Origin: Paraphoma chrysanthemicola
Lineage: Eukaryota; Ascomycota; Dothideomycetes; Pleosporales; Phaeosphaeriaceae
NCBI GenBank assembly: GCA_020744225.1
Contig: JAGMWG010000010.1
Location: forward strand, 1,178,001-1,242,000
Length of the DNA: 64,000 nucleotides
Direction of reading: 5' to 3'
Part shown: piece after piece, positions 54,829 through 64,000 of the stretch
How positions within the stretch are numbered: position 1 is the first letter of the stretch
Layout: every line of letters begins with the position of its first letter
The notes under the pieces: model-generated
Database searches by the model: none
What the model was told of the DNA's origin: nothing
The model's input: only the letters and a program-made list of their open reading frames with translations
Made by a program: the position numbers and the translations under genes

Positions 54829-57800
54829 AAGCGCTAGGGGACATGGAGACAATAGGGAGGCACTTAATTCAAGGGTTCGTTAGTAATGTTAGAATGTTTT
54901 GTAGTTTCGTTAGCGAGTTGTGCATTATGTTCAGATCCTGATGGTCATTGATCAAGTGTTGGTAAACCTGGGGACAAAAAATGAAATGATAAGAATCTTA
55001 TTGCGTAGATTGCGAGGAGAGTGGCGATGGGGATGTATAGAGGGCTGGAATTATGTTTCGAGTTGATTTTTCATGTTAAGTTGCATAGGATTGAAAGGAA
55101 AGTAGCTAGATTCTATCCCAAGCTTCTTCTACCCATAAGCTTAAGATTGTCATCAGTCCCAGCCCGCTATCACTTCGCCCCATTCCTCCTCTTTCTCTCT
55201 TGCTCCATCATCTTCTTGGTCACTGCCAACCCTGCTCATTGCCTTACAAGACCTCTCTGTACTTACCATTTGGTTTGATGTCGAATAGAATCGCTGTATA
55301 ATCAAGCGTAATTGGAGGCTCTGCCTATCTTGCGCCTCGAAGCCGAACACATGTGTGCGCTGGAGGGATTATTCGTCGATGACGAGTGCTCCAGCTCGGA
55401 TGTGCTAGGTCGAGTACTGAGCGCCTGTTGTAGAAGTGTAAGAGAAGAAGTTTCAAGGATCAGACGCGGATAGAAAGTTTGAGAAGATCCAAGTGAGATG
55501 GGAGCGACCAGTTGTACCGTGGTCTGGTGGGTGCGCTGATGCTGGGCGAGAATTGATTGACTTCACGATGCGCTCTTGTGGAAAGAAGCTGCGGTTACCC
55601 TTGGTTTGACATTCTAATGAAGGAAAACGAGGCTCCCGCGTGGAGTGGTGCTCGGATAGATCTGCTGTCTTTTCGCATGTCACGATGTGTGACGCATATT
55701 TGTCCCAGGATGTAAGTAAGCACAAGATTAGATAGATGGGGCAGCCATGGCCAGGATGCTTTCCGTCATAGTCAGGAATCAGTACACATTGAAGTTAGGA
55801 TTCCTCGCTGGGTGGTCTCGATGCAGTGTTGTTGGCAGGGTTGATGGTTCGGGTCGTCGGAAGCTGGACCGTTACTGAGGACGTCATTACGTAGCGGCTT
55901 CCTCATAGCTTTTGACCCACGTCTTTTCATGCAACGTACCAACAGCTCGAAGGGGGATCTAAGAGCACCACGTCATCTGTCAGTCATTGAAACAATTTCT
56001 GGTGTATTGATTCATATTGTGACTTCTTTTTTCGAGTCAGCGTGTGGCGCACTTACCGTGTACCCCGAGCCGCAGTCACCCTTCAAGCCCAGGGGCCGCG
56101 ACGGTATCACGGCATACATCGTTTCCGCGAGATCTATGAATATTTACGAATGATTCCTGCTATCATCCATACACTATTCTATGGCATGGTCCAATACGGT
56201 GCGCTCTCGAGCTTCAATTAGTGTGCCCAGGTCCTTCGCTGTGTCCTTCGACGCGACCCGCGAGCTTACACAAGACTCTCTAATAGTGTGACTCTAGTTG
56301 TTGAGTCTCTGGGCATTGTCCTGGATGTTTGCCCTAATCTCATCCGATTCGAGCCAAGCGAGACTTATGAAACCGCGGGTAGAGCGACGTTCTGGAGTAT
56401 CATCAACAAACCACCGCTGTACCAGCACAATGAGACTTGCTGTGTATCACGGAGAATTGGTACGAAGAAATTCTATCAAGAGATACAACGGAAAGGCATG
56501 CAAGGAATCGTATCAAAAAAGGCTTGACACTTGATATCTCTCATGGCTCACCACTGTCGATCCGTCTTCTCAGCTGCGAAGGATGTACTGCTCCACGGGC
56601 TTGATCAATACGTACATTTTCCAAAGAGACCTGGGGATCTGAATGTGGAGGGATCGTAGTCCTAGATTGGCGACGACGTGTGGAAAGAAGCAAACGCCGC
56701 GAACCTCTGAAGAGACATAAGAATTAAACTTTCCTCCATTGCCGAGTATCCAGACAAATTGATGTATGTAAAAGGATCAGCGTTTCGATACAGTGATCTT
56801 ACCCATAATTCATCGGGTAATTGACCGAATTCACAGCACTTGCGGTCTTCACTGTGTCTGGCACCTACACGAGTCTTATTCTTAGTCCATGCCGTCTCAC
56901 CATCAGAATGACTTACCTCTGATAAAACCCATTACATTTCATTGTGTCCGAATTGACTGCACTGACAGTTTGGTTTGGCCTAAACTAGTGACTCAGTGGC
57001 ACCTTGGAAGTCGCCCTTGGATGGCGGATGGACCAGAAAAGTTCTGGCACAATGAACACGACAGGACCGCACTCAGTCTGATTTTTCAGAGCATAGCGTG
57101 TAAGCTCCGCATGCGCTCTGTCTGGATTGCTATGAAACGACGTAGCCATTGATTACTGATAGACTTCTACCTGCTCGTTAACTTCGAACATGCTCCGTGT
57201 CGAAAGGTTTCCTACGAGGTCAGCGATGGGGTACTATCTGTACGTAGTTTATAGAATTAAGAGACTCCTTCGCTGAAGCCTCGTATATATGGTTGGGTGA
57301 GGATTCAGTGAGGCTTGTGGGCAGTGCCTGCAGCAAGGGGTCGACCTGCCATAAGCTGACACACTTCTCCATGTTATCCAAGAACCTGCTCGCCGGAAGG
57401 TGTTTCCAGCATAACCAGACTCATCGGAGACCTATGTGATACAAGTCAAATAAAAGCTGACCCTAGGTTCGTCTTTGTCCAGCTTAATCGGATGCTGCCC
57501 TGTATCCACGGTGGCACGAATGCACAGACGCAGATACTCTAAACAGAAAATTAGATCGTACAACCCTCATTGAGATCGTCTCAAGTTTATCGCAGGCACG
57601 TGTTGCATCGCGATACTTCTTGCAAGTCCAAGTGGCGAACGCCAACGGGGTGCAAAGATCACATGAGGCGGGATTGGGCCGAACTTCTCAGCACGGAGCA
57701 AAATCGTCACCTTGATTCAACACTTGCTCTCCCCCACATCATACGCTCTTGCGCAGTCATCAATCAGGACATCCCGAACTCGTGGACGACGTGCATCTTC

Positions 57801-58114
57801 TCAGCCAGACTCAAAACCAACATTACCATTATCTCAACGGGCCGGTACGTGGGCACATCAAATCTGCTGTGCGGCTGCACAATCCGGGCAAGCTCCTCAC
57901 CGCCCAAAGCCTCGCCTTACTTTCACTTCCACTACAACAATAGGTTTGCGCTATTGTTACCTCTTCAGCTCCAGCAGTTACTATAACTTACTTCGACTGC
58001 TCACTTCAACCACCAACAACTTCTGAATAATCAACCCAGCACATCCCTCAAACCACAGAGCAAATTCGGCGCACACGCAGAACCATCGATTACATCAACC
58101 AAAATTCCACGACC
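54829..58114. other. 3.3-kb region without recognisable genes
   Basis: The longest gene-free stretch of the window. Frames do not exceed 138 codons and none shows family motifs or consistent splice joins. I see no terminal repeats, transposase or reverse-transcriptase motifs. The last 150-200 bases are C/A-rich and likely the leader of the AT-hook gene. Function, if any, unknown. Confidence 0.4.
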
Positions 58115-60799
58115 ATGACCTCAAATGCTCCCACGACGTATACGCCATCCGTAGACGGTGCTCCATCTATGAGGCTCCCGGACCACGTGGATGGGTTCAT
58201 TGACCTGGCCACACTAGCAGATATCCATCGGTTCCTGAACCAAAGCTCACTCGACGACGACAAGGCACTGGCTGCTTGGATCAAACAAAACTATCTGTAC
58301 GATCCCGTTGATACACCCGGCCGAGAGATCCGCACGACTGAAGGTTTCTCCAAGCTCGACCGAGCTTACCGGCGCGTTCGGTCTCTCACCAACAAAGCCC
58401 AGGACAAGTGGCCATTTTTCGACCGCAAGTGGAAATCGATGTCTTCTACGACTGTAAGAAATAACGCGCGGGGCGAAGCTGCGCCAGGAGTTAGCCTGCA
58501 AGGAATGATTGGGGCAACTCATGACTCCCTTATGACTAATGGCCACGGCGGTCACAAAGGTGAGTCTGTCAATGCAATTCAAGGGAAGCTGGAACTAAAA
58601 TATTTAGATGATGTAACTCCGGTTCATTCTTCATTTGTGTCGTTCGGTGCCAACAAGCCACGACTTCTCAACCAGCGATCCCAACATCCCCTTCAGGAAT
58701 TCTCAAAGCCGGTGCCGAACACGCCCGTTCCCATCCCGGGCCCCAAGCAAGCACAGCCAGAACCTCACTCTGACTCTGAGAAGTACGTGGGGTGCGAGGA
58801 ACAGCCACAACTTGTAGATCAGTCGCAGGCCAATAGTACGCCCACCCAAGCTCTTTCGAACAATACAGGTACGTACGCCCCGCTATAATGTCACTCTTAT
58901 GAGTATGCACTAAGAGCGCCATTCTGTCATTTCTCCACAGGGGAATACGCTCATTCAACATCCACTAATGAGGATGTGCCAGATCTCTTCTCGCAATCAT
59001 CGCGACAGACAACTGCTCAGTCAGAGCCTGTACAGGACGTTTCCAAAGACGAAAATCAGCTACCATCTGATGAAGTCAAGGAGGTCGCCATGAGCAATGC
59101 GGAAGTAACGGAGCAGTCAATAGATAGTGCTATGGATCGTCCACTCACTGAGGAGGAGATCGCACGAGATGCAGGTGGCGGCAAGGTCCGTGGACCAAAT
59201 GGTCGTTACATGCCCAAAACCTTGACGTCGCCAACAAAGTCTCGTCGCTCTATACGTGGCGGAAAGCCCAAGTCCACACGTAACTGTATGATCCCACCTT
59301 ATGCAACCTTCATGCTATTTTACTAATACTGTGTAGCAGATGCTACTAAGGAGGCAGGAACCGATTCACAAGAAGTCGCGTCCAGCTCGCCAGCGCGATT
59401 TGGATCTAATGACACCACTATGGTGGATGCACACTCAGCACCTGCTTCTGTTCATGGAGATGAGCGAGAAGGGCGCAGCGAACTTGAAGGTACGTTTTGA
59501 CATCTCTCAAGCACTGGAGGCAGTATATTTGTTCCCATTGGACATGGGCGCTGGAGTCGATCATTGAAATTGAGAATCAAGTTGACCATGGCAGGCACAA
59601 ATGACGAGATTGCTCCTGCGTCCGAGCCTGTTGGTCGTGCACCGACTGCCGGTAGTGATAATGGTAAAGAGCGCGACCGCTCGTTCAGCGAGCGTAGCGC
59701 CAACAATCTTTCAACTGACATGGCATCAAATGGTACGTATACGTGCACGAATTAACATTACTACATAATTGACTGATTGCATACAGGCTTTACCGTTTCA
59801 TTCACTCTCGCCGCGGAAGCTGAACCTATAGCCTCAAATCTCGATAAACTTCCTCCAAGCTCTCTGCGGAAATATAAGCGCAAGAGCGAACCAGCACCGG
59901 TCAGCAACCAACCGCCACGTAAGCGCGGACGTCCGCGTAAAGACAAAACAGCCCAGCATGCCGACAAGTCCACAAAAGCAGAAGCGCAAGCAGTGGATGA
60001 GGCACCTCGGTCGCCAGACGAGAAGACTGTTGAGGAGGAAATCCCGAGGATGACGACAAGGCGAACGACACGCAAATCGATGATCGCAAACGCTGACTCA
60101 CTCACGCCTGTGAAGGACACTTTGGCCATAGAGCCAGTTCAACAACTCAAACCTCTGGAGGACGAAGATAAGACCATGGTTGATGTTGACGATAGCGTTG
60201 CAGCTGCTGGTGTTGAGGCATCAGTAGTCGAGCAGCCACTCACTGAAACACCATTCAAACGTACCTCTGCAAAGAAGAAAGCGGCATCAAAGGCAACTTC
60301 AAAGAATGCCATTTCTTTCCTAAAGAATGTGGCAGATGAGGACAACGTAGACTTGCTTTCGCTTGGCTTGCGCAAAACCGGCCGGTCGACCAGGCGATCC
60401 GAGTCCAAGAAAACGGCTTTGCAACAACCTGAGCAGGCTCACAACAAAGGCCTGCCAGGAAATGACACGGCAAAGCCTGTTCCTACAACGCTGGATGAGT
60501 CCGCTACTGTATCGGGGCGGGTGAACGAGATCACTAACGGCTTGACAAATGGCACTACCAACGGTATCGCCGCTCTTGAGACTCCGACCCCCTCTACGTC
60601 GGTTCCCATCAAAATCGAGTTTTTCGCCAGGGTACACACATCCATGGGCGTCATGGAGGCGGCTATTGAGTCCCACAACATCGAAGAAGAGACCAAACTC
60701 GTACGCGAGTGGGCAGAGACGGTGGAGAATGAAGGAGAGCATATCACTTTCAAGCTATACAAAAGGATCCAGAGGAAATTGGATAAATCGAAAGCATAG
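58115..60799 (+). CDS. AT-hook protein, function unknown
   Basis: Predicted 800-residue nuclear protein. Exons: 58115-58868, 58941-59285, 59337-59489, 59595-59732 and 59787-60799; introns of 72, 51, 105 and 54 bp. A conserved-looking N-terminal helical region (about 22-115) includes FIDLATLADIHRFLNQSSLDD and KLDRAYRRVRSLTNKAQDKW. The centre is low-complexity (Gln, Ser, Pro, Glu). A canonical AT-hook, RKRGRPRKDK, lies near residue 510, and a weaker GGKVRGPNGRY basic patch occurs earlier. The last 60 residues form a helical, charged segment. Binding to the minor groove of AT-rich DNA is expected. The acceptor before exon 3 is a TAGCAG tandem, so an isoform one residue shorter (starting at 59340) is possible. 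I do not recognise an orthologue. Confidence 0.85.
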
Positions 60800-61273
60800 A
60801 GTGGCTTAACTATGGTTGTGGCGAACTGCTACATGGTCTTTAAGCAGGTAAAGGCTGTGACTTGCGTTTGAAAGCCCTTGCACATGGTATGGCACACCAC
60901 GGAGAAAGGCATTAGATATAAAAATCATCATTGCATTCGACTATAGTCCTTCACTGTCTTTAGTAGATCGCATTTGTGTGTTTGTAATACGCTTATTTCT
61001 GGAGGTGCTCGCAACCTACCACAACTGACGGCCTCCCAGGCACCGAATGCAGCATAGAGAATACTATAGTAGCACCTGCGTACATGAAAGCTAATCTTTG
61101 GAGATGACTATGATTCATTGGGGCAGAGTACTATTTCACATGACAACGCCGAACCGAATCGCAATCCGCGCGCCAGTTGTGTCCCGCCTACAAGACCAGA
61201 ATGTATCCTCACAATCCTCCCCTATACATCATGTCTTTCCTCCAGTTTAATTCCTTACATCCCTCCCTCCTTC
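60800..61273. other. Intergenic, probable 3' UTR
   Basis: Downstream of the AT-hook gene. Nothing else recognised. Confidence 0.45.
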
Positions 61274-61576
61274 TCAATAGTTCCTATTTCTCCTGTGTCC
61301 GATAATATTCGAGTACTGCATATTGTACGGCGCCACCCTTCCCCTCGGACCCTGCGTCATCGTGTGCGAATACCCAGCATTTCGTCCATCGCTGCGAAAG
61401 TTCCTGCCATGAAAGTGATCCGATCCGCCGATGCCGTGCGAGTATAGTCGCTGAGGCCCGTGGCCGTGCGCGGCGAGACTATTTGGTAGATAGCGCCCAG
61501 TGTGTGGAACGTTAGGCCCGTCGAGTTCGCCGGAAGTCCACATGTTTCGGCCGCGATAAGGTGGTGGGTGTGGCAT
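61274..61576 (-). CDS. Possible small Gly/His/Arg-rich protein
   Basis: A 100-residue frame with a true ATG, preceded on its own strand by a C/A-rich sequence like a fungal leader. The product is rich in Gly, His, Arg, Asn, Pro and Tyr (GHGPQRLYSHGIGGSDHFHG), with no signal peptide or membrane helix. No family is recognised. The composition argues mildly for a real, disordered small protein; it could also be chance. Confidence 0.4.
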   Translation of the reverse strand: MPHPPPYRGRNMWTSGELDGPNVPHTGRYLPNSLAAHGHGPQRLYSHGIGGSDHFHGRNFRSDGRNAGYSHTMTQGPRGRVAPYNMQYSNIIGHRRNRNY

Positions 61577-62869
61577 GCTTGCTTGAGGATGGTTTGGTGT
61601 GCTTGAGTTTGGTTGTAGATGAGGGCTGTGGTTTATGTGTTGGGATCTTTGTTCTGGTGGTTATATGAAGAAGGAATCAAGGAGCCGAGAGAGCAAAAAA
61701 CTTATGTAGTCGCAACTGAACTTGAATGCGTATGATTGTGATTGAGAAAGGATGATGGCGGAAAAGTCATGATGTGAGCACAGCGATGTCTTCAATGAGG
61801 ACTTCAAGCAAGCTCCTTCTTTCACACTCGTGCGAGACAATATTGGTCAGTGAAGGGTAAGAACCAAAGGCCACAGTAGATGAATTCCATCTTTATGCAG
61901 TTCATCACTAACATGTTGGAAAAGAACTCAGACATTTTTTTTATTTTGCTCAGATAGGATTGGAACTTGAATCTTCCAGAAGCCCGTTACAGCCAGCTGT
62001 TATTTCAGCTTTGGTATAATTAGTTACTGATTATGTGATGCCTACCCCCGTATGTCGGAGGGATGAGATTTGATGTGAGGTGGCTATGGACCTTTTGGTG
62101 GTTCGGTGGGATGAAGCCTGACCTTCCTGATAATGTGAGGCGAATGAAATGGCGAATGTTGTGCGATTGTTCATTGAGGTTGTCGTCTCCATGTTTCAGC
62201 AAAACGAAGCTTAACCACTCAGGCCTCGTAGCTGTGATCCCTTGATGATTGCGTTGCGGCTGCGGCACAGTAACACTCCGCGCCCAATCGACCAGCGAGA
62301 GGTGTGAGAAAGCCCACATCATATGCAAGGGGCGGAAGAAAAGGGTGTAGCGCATGTCCATGGAGGAATAGTAGAAAAGCAGAAAGATGTATAAGAGAGC
62401 CTCCCATTGGATTCATCGCGTTGCATTCTTCCCCCGTCGACCTTACCACCTGTTAAGGGTACGGGAGGTAAGTCGTGCTTACCATTCCTGAGATGTTCGC
62501 AAGCTAATCTTTACCAGGCGCAACTTGCTCGTCGCAAAGTGCTCTTTATTGCGCCTCCCTGAATAACTCGGCACCAGGATTGTTTTTTCTTTCCACGCTG
62601 GACGCATCTTTCTGGTTATTGTTCCACAGTCCGCTGGTGGGAAGGTCGATCTTCTACGGTCCTGCGTGCGACATTCCCCAGCCAGAAATGATGGCGTTGT
62701 GGCTGAGACCGCGCCGGCTCCCGCATCCACATTGACCCACCACGAGAGACTCCTGCCCATCTCCACTCTGCGATGCCGCATGATGCGCACGTTGTCGAAT
62801 GTTTCTGAGCGCACATGTTATCGTGGTCGAATGATAGAGACATGTCGCCTCCTATGGTCTTGAGTCAGG
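61577..62869. other. Intergenic, 1.3 kb
   Basis: AT-richer DNA (especially 61920-62050) without a convincing gene. A segment near 61950-62000 looks vaguely like a tRNA T-arm on the minus strand but does not fold into a cloverleaf. Confidence 0.4.
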
Positions 62870-63292
62870 CTACTGCATTGGTGCACCTATCCCTGGTAAA
62901 GCTTGCGTGCCGAATGCATGAAGGGCATTAACCGGAGATGACCTGCCGCCCACGTGCCTGGGCACTGGGTCGATACTTGCATGGACATGCTCCTCGGACG
63001 ACGTGCATAATTCTGGAAGATATGCCGAATTTCCACGCGTTGTGTTGCGCATGCGAGTCGCAAATCTACTTTTGCTCTGCCGCCTCACCACGTCTTTGTC
63101 GCCAGGGTCCAGCATTGCCGTCGAAAGCACATGGCATCGGTAGCCAAGCGCATTATACTTTTCAATAGCGTCGTCACTTGGGAAGTGGAAAGGCGACGGC
63201 TCGGCAGCGGACGTGGTGATGGAAGGCGTACCACCCGCTACATCCGGCCAATGAGCAGTAGCGGGAATGTTCGAGCCGTCACGGTTGGCCAT
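62870..63292 (-). CDS. Doubtful hypothetical frame (140 codons)
   Basis: Opens with ATG (MANRDGSNIPATAHW) and contains a more ordered middle, PFHFPSDDAIEKYNALGYRC. It has no domain, signal peptide or identified partner exon. It may be part of a lineage-specific gene or may be noise. Confidence 0.25.
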   Translation of the reverse strand: MANRDGSNIPATAHWPDVAGGTPSITTSAAEPSPFHFPSDDAIEKYNALGYRCHVLSTAMLDPGDKDVVRRQSKSRFATRMRNTTRGNSAYLPELCTSSEEHVHASIDPVPRHVGGRSSPVNALHAFGTQALPGIGAPMQ

Positions 63293-63703
63293 GGAACCCC
63301 TCGCTTCTCAACTCGAACCGTGTTGGATATCCGCTAAGGCTGCAGGTTCGCGAGGGCCGCAGCATCAATTTCGCCGTGCCCATCAGGTCGTGGCGGTCCA
63401 GACGAACGCCAAAGTGGCTGGCGTTTTCGTACTGCGAGATCAAACATGCGCTCGCCAACGAGCATTCCGCATTCAGGACACGCTTACCTGGCTGTGGAGC
63501 CTTCTTCCCGCTGATGTGCGCTTGTTTATATAGTGAGGATTGCCGGTGATTAGATTAACTAGGGTGGCACCGTCTTTCGTTTCCCACGGCTCCGGGTCTT
63601 TCCATCACCTGCACTCAACGGCGTCCCTTGGTCTTGGGATTTCTGCAGTCGTGTCTGACAGCTTCCGCGCGTTTAGAAACAAAGAGCTGGGACAATTGGC
63701 AAG
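63293..63703. promoter_or_regulatory. Carboxylesterase upstream region
   Basis: Presumed promoter and leader of the gene starting at 63704. An AT-rich TTTATATAGTGA at about 63523-63534 could be a TATA-like element. Confidence 0.4.
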
Positions 63704-64000
63704 ATGAGGGTTCTTGGGAGTGCCATCGCGAGTGCGCTCCTCGCAGGGGTCAGCGTTGCCGAGCCGATTTCGAAGCTTGCTGCGAGGGATACACCTACTG
63801 TTGACTTGGGCTATTCGGTCTACAGTGGTAGCTATGATGCGGTCAACAATATCAATGCTTTCAAAGGGTATGTATTTGACTTCTGATTAATTGTTCATTC
63901 CAGCCATTAACGGGAAGATACAGTATTCGATATGCTGCACCACCGCTTGGAAAGTTGAGATGGGCCGCACCTCAGTCGCCAGCGAAGAACAGGACGGCAA
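63704..64000 (+). CDS. Secreted type-B carboxylesterase/lipase, N-terminus only
   Basis: The gene runs off the right edge. Exon 1 is 63704-63867 and exon 2 starts at 63924 after a 56-bp intron. Residues 1-19 form a signal peptide (MRVLGSAIASALLAGVSVA), followed by a short propeptide-like stretch ending in KLAARD. The join restores NAFKGIRYAAPPLGKLRW, the N-terminal signature of type-B carboxylesterases and fungal lipases (FKGI-YA-PP-G-LR). The catalytic Ser, Glu and His lie beyond the window. The acceptor at 63923 is required, because the AG at 63903 leads directly into a stop codon. Confidence 0.88.

Noticed and set aside
61940..62010. Possible tRNA or mitochondrial tRNA fragment on the minus strand
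   Set aside because: A TTCAAG loop and a GTA-containing loop are visible, but the T-stem and acceptor stem do not pair.

Overview
This is eukaryotic DNA from a filamentous ascomycete (Pezizomycotina; the gene set and very short introns would suit Dothideomycetes, but the class is an inference). The evidence is densely packed intron-containing genes on both strands, GT-AG introns mostly 46-110 bp with CTAAC-like branch points, and fungal-type proteins: Sey1, Rcf2, Med6, Sec22, a fungal rhodopsin-like membrane protein and a Ran1/Ksp1-like kinase. I found no rRNA, no convincing tRNA, no CRISPR, no operon structure and no intact transposon. Exon boundaries below were worked out by hand from splice consensus, reading phase and family conservation.

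Layout. 1-9 kb: a rhodopsin-like membrane protein (+), then SEY1, a probable mitochondrial unknown and RCF2 (all -). 10-20 kb: a PUF RNA-binding protein and a large secreted alpha/beta hydrolase (-), a triose-phosphate/nucleotide-sugar-type transporter (+) and a Rab11/Ypt31 GTPase (-). 20-32 kb: a chromodomain plus five-CCCH-finger protein, an APC-type permease and a 1,471-residue Myb-like/WD40/zinc protein (all +). 33-45 kb: enolase-phosphatase UTR4 (-), a Ran1/Ksp1-like kinase with a long CT-rich leader (+), an FAD oxidoreductase (+), MED6 (-) and an MMTAG2-like RS-rich protein (+). 45-55 kb: an amidase (+), a small alpha/beta hydrolase (-), SEC22 (-), an Asx-homology/DEUBAD protein (+) and a coiled-coil protein (+). 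58-64 kb: an AT-hook protein (+), two doubtful small frames (-) and the start of a secreted type-B carboxylesterase that runs off the right edge.

Most genes are housekeeping: ER shaping and vesicle traffic (SEY1, SEC22, Rab11), mitochondrial respiration (RCF2), Mediator (MED6), methionine salvage (UTR4) and RNA control (PUF, MMTAG2). They are not a cluster acting in one pathway. The least conventional content is a set of chromatin-type proteins: the chromodomain-CCCH protein, the Myb/WD40/zinc protein, the small ASXH protein and the AT-hook protein. The chromodomain gene is the best candidate for something under-described. Its chromodomain can only be read through if a micro-exon of 2, 5 or 8 nt sits between two tandem introns. 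Other splicing oddities are a GC-AG intron in the PUF gene, a 13-nt exon in Rab11, a tandem TAGCAG acceptor in the AT-hook gene, and four introns of about 300 bp in UTR4.
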